From the NCBI GenBank assembly GCA_003241385.1, contig QFPO01000001.1, positions 124,001 to 188,000 of the forward strand: a DNA stretch of 64,000 bases, given 5' to 3'. The notes beneath the pieces are model-generated. The model saw nothing but the letters and a program-made list of their open reading frames with translations. It had not been told where the DNA came from and made no database searches. The DNA is from Rhodanobacter denitrificans. Lineage in GTDB: Bacteria > Pseudomonadota > Gammaproteobacteria > Xanthomonadales > Rhodanobacteraceae. Shown piece by piece: positions 41,321 through 49,657 of the stretch. The stretch's first letter is position 1; each line of letters opens with the position of its first letter. Position numbers and translations under genes: made by a program.

Positions 41321-41932
41321 CTACGACTCCCGCTGATCCAGCTCGTGGTGTATCAGCACGACGCACTGGGACGCGAACAGCATCTTCGAGCCCAACGAGA
41401 TCTTCCGGGCGCCCTTGCGTTCGAGACCGTGAAACGTCTTCTTCGGCATCGGGATGTGATCGGTCAGCAGGAAGCACGGATCGCCTTCGAAGGCCTGCTC
41501 GCGCATCGGCGTGCCTTTGCGGTCCATCACGTACAGCGGATGATGCTCGGCCAGTTCGTCGACGAGCCGCTCGAAGCTGATCGTACGCACCGTGATGCCA
41601 TCCTCGACCGGTCGCGATTCGTCCTTGCCCATGCCGCGCGAGATGTCCAGCGCCTTGGCGATCTTGCCGAGCAGCGCCTGCTCGTGAAAGCCGCCGATGC
41701 CGTGCATCCGGTCGGCATCGAAGCGGACCGTCCGCGAGTAGTCCTGGGTACTTTCGAGCACCAGGAACACGGTCACGTCGGCCCGATGCGACTGGGCGAC
41801 GAAGATCGCGTTCATCAGCGTGTGCGCGAGCACTTCGGTGTGCGCATCCTGGCCGACGGCTGCCAGCAGCTTGGCGCTTTCGGTCGGCGCCGCGCGGGCT
41901 CTGAGGACGAAGGTTCGCGTCGGCAACGGCAT
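41321..41932 (-). CDS. TrmY-family (COG1901/DUF358) SPOUT methyltransferase
   Basis: 203 residues from the ATG at 41932, which gives the family N-terminus (RTFVLRARAAPT). Archaeal TrmY methylates N1 of pseudouridine 54 in tRNA with SAM. Matching blocks include VTVFLVLESTQDYSRTVRFDADRMHGIGGFHEQALL, GITVRTISFERLV, PLYVMDRKG, CFLLTDHIPMPKK and the C-terminal KISLGSKMLFASQCVVLIHHELDQR, which contains the knotted SAM site. The longer frame to 42109 adds unrelated Arg/Cys-rich sequence. Bacterial members of this family have no firmly assigned substrate that I know of. Divergent neighbours give no functional hint. Confidence 0.85.
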   Translation of the reverse strand: MPLPTRTFVLRARAAPTESAKLLAAVGQDAHTEVLAHTLMNAIFVAQSHRADVTVFLVLESTQDYSRTVRFDADRMHGIGGFHEQALLGKIAKALDISRGMGKDESRPVEDGITVRTISFERLVDELAEHHPLYVMDRKGTPMREQAFEGDPCFLLTDHIPMPKKTFHGLERKGARKISLGSKMLFASQCVVLIHHELDQRES

Positions 41933-42359
41933 GAGTTCCAGGCAAGGTGTCGGGACAGCGGTGCTGACCGATCGGCACACCACTCGGGAGCGCACTGTAG
42001 CCGACGGACGCAGCCGGTTACATCGCGAAGGGCCGGCGCCGGCTCTGACCGGAGACCGCCGGCACAAGCGATGAAGCGTGGAGCGCGCACGTACCAGACA
42101 CGGCACCACTGAGGCTCATATGTATGGATATGTATATTATGTCAAATTAAGGATGAGGCTTGGCGAGGGACTGCTGCGCCTGCTCCCGCGTGTTCCCAAC
42201 CCGCCACTCCTGCCACTTCAGCCGTCCGCGCACGTCATCGTCTACTAGACGTCCCGAGGATTGCCACCTCACGATCACGGAAGCGGCGCCGTCCTGCGCC
42301 GCTTCCGCTTGTTTCGGGCGTCGGCTTGCGCCGACGCCCTCATTCCGTCACCGGATCCG
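41933..42359. other. Intergenic region with a promoter-like patch and two hairpins
   Basis: 427 bases. A markedly AT-rich stretch (42115-42150) contains TTGACA on the minus strand (42145-42140), a possible -35 for the TrmY-like gene, though the -10 is unclear. Two perfect hairpins, 42279-42306 (11-bp stem) and 42316-42339 (10-bp stem, loop TTGC), lie just past the stop of the hydrolase gene and may terminate it, although no T tract follows. Confidence 0.5.
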
Positions 42360-45300
42360 CTATCGAACCACGAACGCGGTCTCGGCGCTGCCACTCGGCA
42401 GCAACGGCGCGGTGCTGCTGACCGGCGAGAACCGCGCGCTGACCGTGTGCGTTCCGGCGCGGAGCTCGACCTTCCAGACCGCCTGGCCGTCGGCGTCGAG
42501 GCTGACTGCGGCGTCCAGCTCCTTTCCGTCCACGGTGAAGCGGACCTGGCCGGCCGCGAGACTGGCCGCATCGCCGCCGACGACCGGCTCGCCCGACTTC
42601 TTCATCCGCACCAGCGCGACCAGGGTGACGCTGCCGGGGTTCTGCGCGACGCGGACCTCGGTCTTCGTCGCCTCCCGGTCGATCTTCTCGCTGAGCTGAT
42701 AGGCCTTGACGAAGCTGAGCTCGCCGGTCGCGGCGACGTCGAACGTGCAGCTGTGCCGGAGGGCGCCGTCGACGACGTCACGGCATTCGTGCGCCGCCAC
42801 TTCCCAGCGGATCGGCGTCACACGCGGCGAGTCCGGCGCGATGCACGGTTCGCCCGGCTCCGGCGGCCACTTCTTGTCGGTGAAGCTGGCCGTCGAGGTG
42901 CCGGGCGCGTAGTCGAACAGACTGGTCGCATCGGTGATGCGCCAGGCGTCGGCGAACGTGCGGTTCAGATCGAGGTGACGCTGTATCGTCGCCGCCGGGC
43001 GCGGCCCCATCGAGCTGCCGTCCGGCAAGGCCGGCAGCCAGCCGCCCGGCGACAGCGCGCCCATGATGCCTTCGGTGGCCGGCGTCTTGAACACGCTGAG
43101 GTTGAGATACCACTTGTTCTGCCCGCCCCACCACTGCGGGATCGCGCTCATCGAGGTCCCGTTCGGGAAGTCGATGTCGATGCCGGTCCCGAGCGGCGAC
43201 TTGGCGACGCGCCCGCCCGACCCGAGGTTGACGCTCTGCAGCGCATCGATGTCGGTCAGTACGCCGTCGATGCGCAGCTGCATTCCGCTCGGATTCGGCT
43301 GGCCGGACAGGTCCGGCTGGTAGCTGACGGTGTGGCCGCCGACACGGGCCGCCACGGCCGTGTTGACGCTGACGCAGCTGCTGAGACCGGTATGCGCGTT
43401 GGCGACCGGTGAGGTGCCCGAGATCCCCGTCTGCCGCACCTGCACTTCCATCGCGCCGTCCTGCAGCAGCGTGAATTCGCCGGCGCCCTGGAAGTCGTAG
43501 TACGTGCCGTCGACGGTCGTGATGTGCGGATCTCCATTGGTGCCGCCGTCGTAGACCGCACGATCGTTGGTCAGCATCAGATCGTCGATCACGATGCGGC
43601 CTTCCGGGGATCCGTGCGCGGGACCGACGTCGAGCCGGATCGCGACGATGTTGCTCAGATCGATCCCCGATCCGTTGTTGAGGAAGTCGGTCAGGCGGAT
43701 GCGGATCGTCTCCATCTCGTTGTGCCAGCCGCCGTCGCGCTGGTACGGCTGCTCCAGGCCGCCGCCGAAGGCACCGATGTTGATCGAACTGGTCACCGAC
43801 GCGGCATCGCGCAGGGTCACGTCGAACGTCAGGTCGCCGAGCACCGCCAGCGTGTAGGGATGGCGGGTGCCCTGTGCGCCGCGGAACGACAGGATCAGGT
43901 TGTCGGTGAAGTCCTGCTCGGCGATCGGGACCGCCCATTCGTAGAACCGGTTCGCGCCGTTCCAGTCGAACACCACGCCGCGGCTGATGTCGCCCGGACC
44001 GGCCTGGGTGGCGCCGTTGAACGGATCGGTCGGTGTCCAGAAGAAATCGGAGTTGTTGTCGTCGAGCAGGCCTTCGGTGAGGTTGGTGACGTTGAACGTC
44101 ACCGCGGCACCGGAGCTGCTGAGGTTGGTCGCGAACTGGGTCTGGTAGTCGTCGATGACGACGGTCTTCTGCGCGCCGACCGAGGCGTCGAGGTACTCGT
44201 GGCTGACCACGATGCAGGCATTGCCGGTCGGCACGCCGATCGGCCGGAAGCTCTCGTACTGCCGCGTCAGGAAGTCGATCGACGGGATGTTGTCGTCGAC
44301 GTAGCGCTTGACCAGCGGCAGCAGATGGCCGAGCTGGATCTGATGCGTCAGGGCGTTGGTAGGCCCGATCGAGCACGGGCCGACGAACCACGGGTAGCCG
44401 GGGTTGTTGTGGAACCAGGCGTGACCGGTGCCCTGGATCGACGTCGACTGGCGGTGGCCGGTCGCGCGATCGTGCAGATGATAGGTCTGGCACAGATTGC
44501 AGACGGCCGAACCGTCCACGTCCTCGTCGCCGGACGCCGTCCACAGATGGTAGTTGGCATCGTGCGGATCGGCGATGCCGGGACCGTTGAAGTCGGTCGG
44601 CAGCATGCTGCTGATCAGCTTGACGTTGGCCTTGACGTAGTTGACCGGCACGTAGGTCGCGTCGAACAGGCGGTCATAGCTGATCGCGACGCCCTCGGCA
44701 CCGCGGCTGTGGCCGATCCAGACGATGCGTCCGGCATCGACGTGGCCGACCAGCGCTCCGCCCGCGATCGCACCGGCGGCGGCCTGGTCGATGAAGGCAT
44801 CGGTGTGGCCGAGCGTCGTCGTGGACGCGTTGAAGGGGCCGGGTCCGGTATTGTTCGCGTGGCTCATCACGATGTAGCCGTACGAGGCCAGGTGATAGCC
44901 GATGTGGTCGTACCAGGCGTAGTTGTGGCCGTTGCCGTGCGAGATCACGATCAGCGGCAGCGTCCCCATCGTCGCGATGCCGGTCGGATAGAACAGATCC
45001 TCGGCGAGGAAGCCGCCCGGAATACCGTAGGTCGAGCCGACCGCGGGACTGAGGTTGTAGGTCACGCGCGTGACCGGCAGCGGTCCGGCCGATGTCGTGT
45101 CGTGCACGACGTAGAAGCCCGACTCGTTGTTGCGCCCGTCGATGTAGTCGTTGCCGTTGAGCACGCCGTCCTGGTTGCAGTCGAGGACGACGTCGTAGCC
45201 GACGCCGAGATCGGTGCCGGCATTGCCGCTGAGCTCCGACGGGGCCGTCACCGAGTAGGTGTTGACCTGGATCGTCGGCGCGCTGAACGTGACCGTCATC

Positions 45301-45608
45301 GTGCCGCCGAGCGTCACGTCGGTCAGCGAGGGATTGGTGTTCCACTGCGTGGTCGTCTTGGCGGCGACCACGTAGATGTCGCAGGTCTGGCCGACGATCG
45401 CCGGGAAGCGCGTCGGATCGATCGCGACCTGGACGCCGGTGTTCTCGTTGAACGCCTTGACGTACTCGAAGAACGGATACTGCGTCAGCGAGCGGCCGGC
45501 CAGCTCGGTCTTGGTGACCGCGGCACCGGATGCCTGCGCCCACAGCGCGAACAGCGCGACCAGGACGGTCGACGCCGTCCTCGGCCGGATTGCGGATGTC
45601 GTGTTCAT
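42360..45608 (-). CDS. Secreted alpha/beta hydrolase with a vWD-like domain
   Basis: 1082 residues. Signal peptide (cleavage near SGAA-VT, about residue 30); a calcium-loop or dockerin-like motif DCNQDGVLNGND (143-154); a chlorophyllase/acyl-hydrolase-like alpha/beta fold with HGNG oxyanion region and nucleophile Ser301 in GHSRG; a galactose-binding-like or jelly-roll segment (about 450-680); a von Willebrand type D-like domain opening with NGDPHITTVDGTYYDFQGAGEF at 691; and a C-terminal Ig-like segment (about 990-1075). A full AAGGAGG ribosome-binding site precedes the start. Substrate unknown; a secreted esterase or lipase acting on a polymer or surface is likely. Cotranscribed with the secreted protein 33 bases upstream. 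Confidence 0.82.
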   Translation of the reverse strand: MNTTSAIRPRTASTVLVALFALWAQASGAAVTKTELAGRSLTQYPFFEYVKAFNENTGVQVAIDPTRFPAIVGQTCDIYVVAAKTTTQWNTNPSLTDVTLGGTMTVTFSAPTIQVNTYSVTAPSELSGNAGTDLGVGYDVVLDCNQDGVLNGNDYIDGRNNESGFYVVHDTTSAGPLPVTRVTYNLSPAVGSTYGIPGGFLAEDLFYPTGIATMGTLPLIVISHGNGHNYAWYDHIGYHLASYGYIVMSHANNTGPGPFNASTTTLGHTDAFIDQAAAGAIAGGALVGHVDAGRIVWIGHSRGAEGVAISYDRLFDATYVPVNYVKANVKLISSMLPTDFNGPGIADPHDANYHLWTASGDEDVDGSAVCNLCQTYHLHDRATGHRQSTSIQGTGHAWFHNNPGYPWFVGPCSIGPTNALTHQIQLGHLLPLVKRYVDDNIPSIDFLTRQYESFRPIGVPTGNACIVVSHEYLDASVGAQKTVVIDDYQTQFATNLSSSGAAVTFNVTNLTEGLLDDNNSDFFWTPTDPFNGATQAGPGDISRGVVFDWNGANRFYEWAVPIAEQDFTDNLILSFRGAQGTRHPYTLAVLGDLTFDVTLRDAASVTSSINIGAFGGGLEQPYQRDGGWHNEMETIRIRLTDFLNNGSGIDLSNIVAIRLDVGPAHGSPEGRIVIDDLMLTNDRAVYDGGTNGDPHITTVDGTYYDFQGAGEFTLLQDGAMEVQVRQTGISGTSPVANAHTGLSSCVSVNTAVAARVGGHTVSYQPDLSGQPNPSGMQLRIDGVLTDIDALQSVNLGSGGRVAKSPLGTGIDIDFPNGTSMSAIPQWWGGQNKWYLNLSVFKTPATEGIMGALSPGGWLPALPDGSSMGPRPAATIQRHLDLNRTFADAWRITDATSLFDYAPGTSTASFTDKKWPPEPGEPCIAPDSPRVTPIRWEVAAHECRDVVDGALRHSCTFDVAATGELSFVKAYQLSEKIDREATKTEVRVAQNPGSVTLVALVRMKKSGEPVVGGDAASLAAGQVRFTVDGKELDAAVSLDADGQAVWKVELRAGTHTVSARFSPVSSTAPLLPSGSAETAFVVR

Positions 45609-45641
45609 TGATGTCCTCCTTGGATTCCCTGTCGACGATGC

Positions 45642-46310
45642 TCAGCGCTGCGCGATCGGCAGTCGCCACGTATCGGCCAGCGCCCTTTCCTGCGGCGCGT
45701 ATCGGATCACGACCTCCGCGACGTGGTCGCGCAGCAGGCTCGCCAGATCCGGCGACTGCAGAGGATCGTGCGTGACGCTGCGCACCCTGCCCTTGTCGAA
45801 CGGTGCGATGCCTGCCTGCTGCGCCTTGGCGCGCTCGCTGCGGATCGTGTCGGCATCGACCCACTCGGGCAGATCGGCGGCACCGAACCAGACCGGCTCG
45901 CTCGAGAGATCGATCTCGCCGGGAATCAGCGCGACGACGTAGCCGGACTCGTAGCCGTGATTGAGGCGCTGCGCGGTCTGGTTGCCGGCGTAGAGCACCG
46001 GTTCGGCCGCATCGCGCGGATGGACCAGACCGGGCGCGACCTTGAACACCGCCAGCGTGCCGGAGGTGATGCGCGGCCGCTCCTGGCGCCAGTCGAAGAC
46101 ATAACCTTCCTGCAGCGTGAACGGCTGGATGTGGACGACGTCGGCCACCGCGGCCGGCGTGACGATGTCCGCAATGCGTGGTGGCGCGTCGGCAGCCGGT
46201 GCCAGCGGCGCGAACGACAGCAGGCCGATCGCCAACAGATGCGGCAGGATCCCTGCCCCTCGGCCACGTGTGCCGGTCCCTTCCCTATGCTCGTGCTTCA
46301 ACATGGTCAT
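45642..46310 (-). CDS. Secreted protein of the hydrolase operon, function unknown
   Basis: 222 residues from the ATG at 46310 (a second ATG at 46304 is possible); AGGAG lies just upstream. Signal peptide with hydrophobic core LLAIGLLSFAPLAPA and cleavage before ADAPP. The mature part has no cysteines and no family I recognise; HIQPFTLQEGYVFDWRQERP and YESGYVVALIPGEIDL stand out. It lies 33 bases before the hydrolase gene on the same strand, so the two probably function together outside the cell. The open frame continues to 46439, but the signal peptide decides the start. Confidence 0.7.
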   Translation of the reverse strand: MTMLKHEHREGTGTRGRGAGILPHLLAIGLLSFAPLAPAADAPPRIADIVTPAAVADVVHIQPFTLQEGYVFDWRQERPRITSGTLAVFKVAPGLVHPRDAAEPVLYAGNQTAQRLNHGYESGYVVALIPGEIDLSSEPVWFGAADLPEWVDADTIRSERAKAQQAGIAPFDKGRVRSVTHDPLQSPDLASLLRDHVAEVVIRYAPQERALADTWRLPIAQR

Positions 46311-46973
46311 GACACTCCTGTGCATGTGAACGTCGGTGTGAAACGGTCTTGCTCGATTCAGTACCTGTCGTCGGTTGACCCTCCTTGTGTCGATGTCGAA
46401 GTCGCGGTGGTCGAATGCTCCTGATGCGATGGACGGCATGCCGCGCTGCGGTCATACCGGCGGCGATACGGGATGCACCACGCCGCCGGCCGTACCGGCA
46501 GCGCTGACCCGGATCGATTCTGAAGAACGTGCCCCGGTACACGTTGCGCGCCGCCGCGACCGGTGTTCGGGGTCGCGCGGCGGAACGTGGTGCGACGCTG
46601 TCACGACCGCCGCAGCGGTACCGTGATGGGCTGCACGTTCCCGGCCGGCGGGAGTTCGCTGCGTCCGGCCGCCGCTCGCCCAGGGCCTTGCAGCGGACTT
46701 CACCGCGATCCGCTCGCGCCACAGCGACTCGGGTTGCGGCCCGCCCGACCTCGTCAGTGCGTCGGCATGCACCGGCATCGAAGGATGCACCGACGTCGAT
46801 CGCGACGATGCCGTCATCGTGCCGGCCCTGATGGATCGCTCGGGCCGTCGAGTGTCATCGGACCGGACACACTGCATGCGCGCGCCGTGCATCGGCCGCA
46901 CAGCGCGCGCCGTACGCCGATGCCCGTTATGATCCGGGCTGGTCGCGCGCCGCGCCTCGACACCAGGAGTCCC
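46311..46973. other. Divergent intergenic region without a clear gene
   Basis: 663 bases between the hydrolase operon (minus) and the antiporter gene (plus). Several overlapping Arg-rich frames on both strands look like shadows; none has a ribosome-binding site or a recognisable motif. It must contain promoters for both sides. Confidence 0.45.
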
Positions 46974-48065
46974 ATGAGTCAGCAGATCAGGCACAACCCG
47001 CTGTGGAGCATGGCGATCCCGCCGGCAGGACTGGCCATCCTCGCCTTGTCGTGGATGGCGCCGGGCATTCCCGGCCTGGTCGCCTTGATCGTGCTGGGCC
47101 TGGTCGGCAACGTCATCGCGTCCGTGCACCACGCCGAGGTCATCGCCCATCGCGTCGGCGAGCCGTTCGGCACGCTGGTGCTGGCGCTGGCGGTCACGAT
47201 CATCGAGGTCGCGCTGATCGTCTCGATGATGCTGTCCGGCGGAGCCGACGCGGCCGGCCTGGCGCGCGACACCGTCTTCGCGGCGATCATGATCATTCTC
47301 AACGGCATCATCGGCGCCAGTCTGCTGGTCGGCGGCCGCCGCCATCGCGTCCAGGGCTTCAAGCTCGACGGCGTCAATGCCGCACTCGGCGCACTGACGG
47401 TCATCGCCGTGTTCACGCTGATCCTGCCGAACTACTCCACGAGCGCGGCAGGCCCGGTCTACACGAGCAGCCAGCTGATCTTCGTCGCGATCGCGGTCCT
47501 GCTGCTGTTCGTCGCGTTCACGCTGTTCCAGACGATCGGCCACCGCGACTACTTCCTGCCGACCGACGAGGACGAAGACGATCCGAACAAGCACGCCGCC
47601 CAGCCGACCACGCGCGATGCGCTGACCAGTCTGGCGCTGCTGCTGGTCGCCCTGGTCGCGGTCGTACTGAGCGCGAAGGCGATCTCGCCGTCGATCGAGG
47701 CCGTGCTCGGCGCGGCCGGCGCGCCGGCGGCCACGCTCGGCATCCTGATCGCGGCGATCGTGCTGATGCCCGAGAGCGTCGCGGCGATCCGCGCCGCGCA
47801 TTCGAATCGCCTGCAGACCAGTCTCAATCTCGCGATCGGCTCGGCGATCGCCAGCATCGGCCTGACCGTGCCGGTCGTCGCGGTGCTGGCCGTCGTCATG
47901 GGCTGGCCGCTCGCGCTCGGCCTCGACATGAAGCAGACGCTGCTGCTGGTGCTGTCGCTGTTCGTCGTGTCGATCTCGCTGCGCACCGGTCGCACGACCG
48001 TGCTGCCGGGCGTGGTCCATCTGGTGATCTTCGCGGCGTATCTGTTCCTGAGCTTCGTGCCGTGA
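46974..48065 (+). CDS. chaA: ChaA-type Ca2+/H+ or Na+/H+ antiporter
   Basis: 363 residues, like E. coli ChaA (366). Inner-membrane exchanger of the CaCA superfamily. About eleven membrane segments and the two alpha repeats are visible: GEPFGTLVLALAVTIIEVALI and LMPESVAAIRAAHSNRLQTSLNLAIGSA, each with the essential glutamate. An acidic loop (DEDEDDPNK) separates the halves. The ATG at 46974 follows CAGGAGT; the longer open frame upstream is noncoding. Convergent with selD. Confidence 0.92.
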   Translation: MSQQIRHNPLWSMAIPPAGLAILALSWMAPGIPGLVALIVLGLVGNVIASVHHAEVIAHRVGEPFGTLVLALAVTIIEVALIVSMMLSGGADAAGLARDTVFAAIMIILNGIIGASLLVGGRRHRVQGFKLDGVNAALGALTVIAVFTLILPNYSTSAAGPVYTSSQLIFVAIAVLLLFVAFTLFQTIGHRDYFLPTDEDEDDPNKHAAQPTTRDALTSLALLLVALVAVVLSAKAISPSIEAVLGAAGAPAATLGILIAAIVLMPESVAAIRAAHSNRLQTSLNLAIGSAIASIGLTVPVVAVLAVVMGWPLALGLDMKQTLLLVLSLFVVSISLRTGRTTVLPGVVHLVIFAAYLFLSFVP

Positions 48066-48166
48066 CGTCGCGGCGGGACGGTCGCGCCTGCGACCCTCGC
48101 TTCGTCCTGGCCGTGCCTGACCGGCCGTTCGCCTAGCCGCCCTGCCCTCGCGGCACGCGACCGGCG

Positions 48167-49222
48167 TCAGCGCACGCCGATCCGCACGTCGCCGGCCGTC
48201 ATCGAGCCGATCAGTGCAGCGTCGCCGAAGCCCGCCGCGGCGAACGCCGCCAGTACCGCATCGACCGCCGCGGGCGCACAGGCGACCAGCAGACCGCCGC
48301 TGGTCTGCGGATCGGTCAGGATCGCGCGATCGACCGTCTGCAGCGTGTCGGCCAGGTCGACGCGATCGCCGTAGGCGTTCCAGTTGCGCGCGGAGGCACC
48401 GGTCGTCGCGCCGGCCTCGGCCAGCGCGCGCGTCGCCGGCAGCAGCGGAATCCGCGCCATCTCCAGCTGCGCGCCGAGACCGCTGCCGCGGCCGATCTCG
48501 AGCAGATGGCCGAGCAGGCCGAAGCCGGTCACGTCGGTCATCGCATGAACGCCGTCGAGGCGCGCCAGTTCGATGCCGGGACGGTTGAGCCGCGTCGTCG
48601 TCTCGATCAGGGCCTGGTAGCCGGCCGCATCGAGCAGACCCTTCTTGAACGCGGCCGAATGGATGCCGACGCCGAGCGGCTTGCCGAGCACGAGCCGGTC
48701 GCCGTCGCGCGCGGTCGCATTGCGCCGTAGCTCGTGCGGATGGACCAGGCCGATCGCGGCCAGGCCGTAGATCGGCTCGACCGAATCGATGCTGTGCCCG
48801 CCGGCCACCGGAATGCCGGCCTGCATGCAGACCGTCTCGCCGCCGCGCAGGATCCGGCGGATCGTCTCGGCCGGCAGCACGTCGATCGGCATGCCGACGA
48901 TCGCCAGCGCGAACAGCGGCGTCGCGCCCATCGCGTACAGATCCGACAGCGCATTGGTCGCCGCGATGCGGCCGAAGTCGAACGGATCATCGACGATCGG
49001 CATGAAGAAGTCGGTCGTCGCGACGATCGCCTGCGTCTCGTTGATGCGGTACACCGCCGCATCGTCCGAGGTCTCGCGCCCGACCAGCAGATCGGCGAAG
49101 CCGGCCGCCGCCGGCATGTCCTTCAGCAGACCGGCCAGCACGCCCGGCGCGATCTTGCAGCCGCAACCGCCGCCGTGCGACAGCGAGGTCAGGCGCGGCG
49201 TCGGCGTCTCGGTCGTGCTCAA
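48167..49222 (-). CDS. selD: Selenide, water dikinase (selenophosphate synthetase)
   Basis: 351 residues. Makes monoselenophosphate from selenide and ATP, the selenium donor for SelA. The catalytic motif is GGGCGCK, so the redox residue is cysteine and the enzyme does not itself need Sec. Other motifs: DDAAVY, TTDFFMPIVDDPFDFGRIAA, DVTGFGLLGH, DPQTSGG. The start is TTG at 49220-49222: the frame is closed upstream by a TAA and contains no ATG or GTG before the conserved N-terminus; GGAG lies 11 bases upstream. Separated by 312 bases from selC on the same strand. Confidence 0.95.
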   Translation of the reverse strand: MSTTETPTPRLTSLSHGGGCGCKIAPGVLAGLLKDMPAAAGFADLLVGRETSDDAAVYRINETQAIVATTDFFMPIVDDPFDFGRIAATNALSDLYAMGATPLFALAIVGMPIDVLPAETIRRILRGGETVCMQAGIPVAGGHSIDSVEPIYGLAAIGLVHPHELRRNATARDGDRLVLGKPLGVGIHSAAFKKGLLDAAGYQALIETTTRLNRPGIELARLDGVHAMTDVTGFGLLGHLLEIGRGSGLGAQLEMARIPLLPATRALAEAGATTGASARNWNAYGDRVDLADTLQTVDRAILTDPQTSGGLLVACAPAAVDAVLAAFAAAGFGDAALIGSMTAGDVRIGVR

Positions 49223-49534
49223 GCGCTGGTGCTCCGAATCGGATGCGCCACGTTACAACGAACCTTGCCGTTCGTAAAAAAACCTCGGACGCCGTCGTAG
49301 TCCAGGCAGCAATCGAACGCGCTGCCAAACCATGTCCTCCGTGAAGAAGGCGGCGGACAGGAATGACCGCCAGCCCCACCAACGCTTCTGCCGGAACGTG
49401 CCGACCCAAAACGAAGCCGGCGTTTCGCAAAAAGTGCGGCCATGGATGGCCGCGGTAGACGCCCCGAAGTTCTCGAGCACGCCCTCGCACGCACCTGTCC
49501 CGAAGCAGCGTTCAAGGACGAACGCAAGAACACA
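49223..49534. other. Intergenic region between selC and selD
   Basis: 312 bases without a convincing gene. It contains a short inverted repeat CGAAC-CTTGCC-GTTCG next to an A/T heptamer (about 49259-49282), on the wrong side to be a terminator for selC. It likely holds the selD promoter. An open frame across selC and this region (49253-49612, minus) is considered spurious. Confidence 0.45.
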
Positions 49535-49630
49535 TGGCGGAAGGCAGCAGGAGTCGAACCTACCCGGGAGCGATCGACGCCCCCAACCGGGTTTGAAGCC
49601 CGGCCGCATCACCGGATGCGAATGCCTTCC
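49535..49630 (-). tRNA. selC: tRNA-Sec, anticodon TCA
   Basis: 96 bases including CCA, the typical length for bacterial tRNA-Sec. The acceptor stem is 8 bp (GGAAGGCA/TGCCTTCC), the anticodon loop is CTTCAAA with anticodon TCA, and there is a long variable arm and a T-arm GTAGGTTCGACTCCTGC. The sequence closely resembles E. coli selC. It begins 27 bases after the selB stop on the same strand, so it is probably processed from the fdn-sel transcript or driven by a promoter inside selB. Confidence 0.97.
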
Positions 49631-49657
49631 GGAAATCTCGCGCGGCGGTGCCGGCGG

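Noticed and set aside
43524..45611. Plus-strand open frame of 695 codons opposite the hydrolase gene
   Set aside because: No recognisable motifs and biased composition; the minus-strand frame has a signal peptide, hydrolase motif and perfect ribosome-binding site.
49253..49612. Minus-strand 119-codon ORF in front of selD
   Set aside because: It overlaps most of tRNA-Sec and has no ribosome-binding site or family motif.
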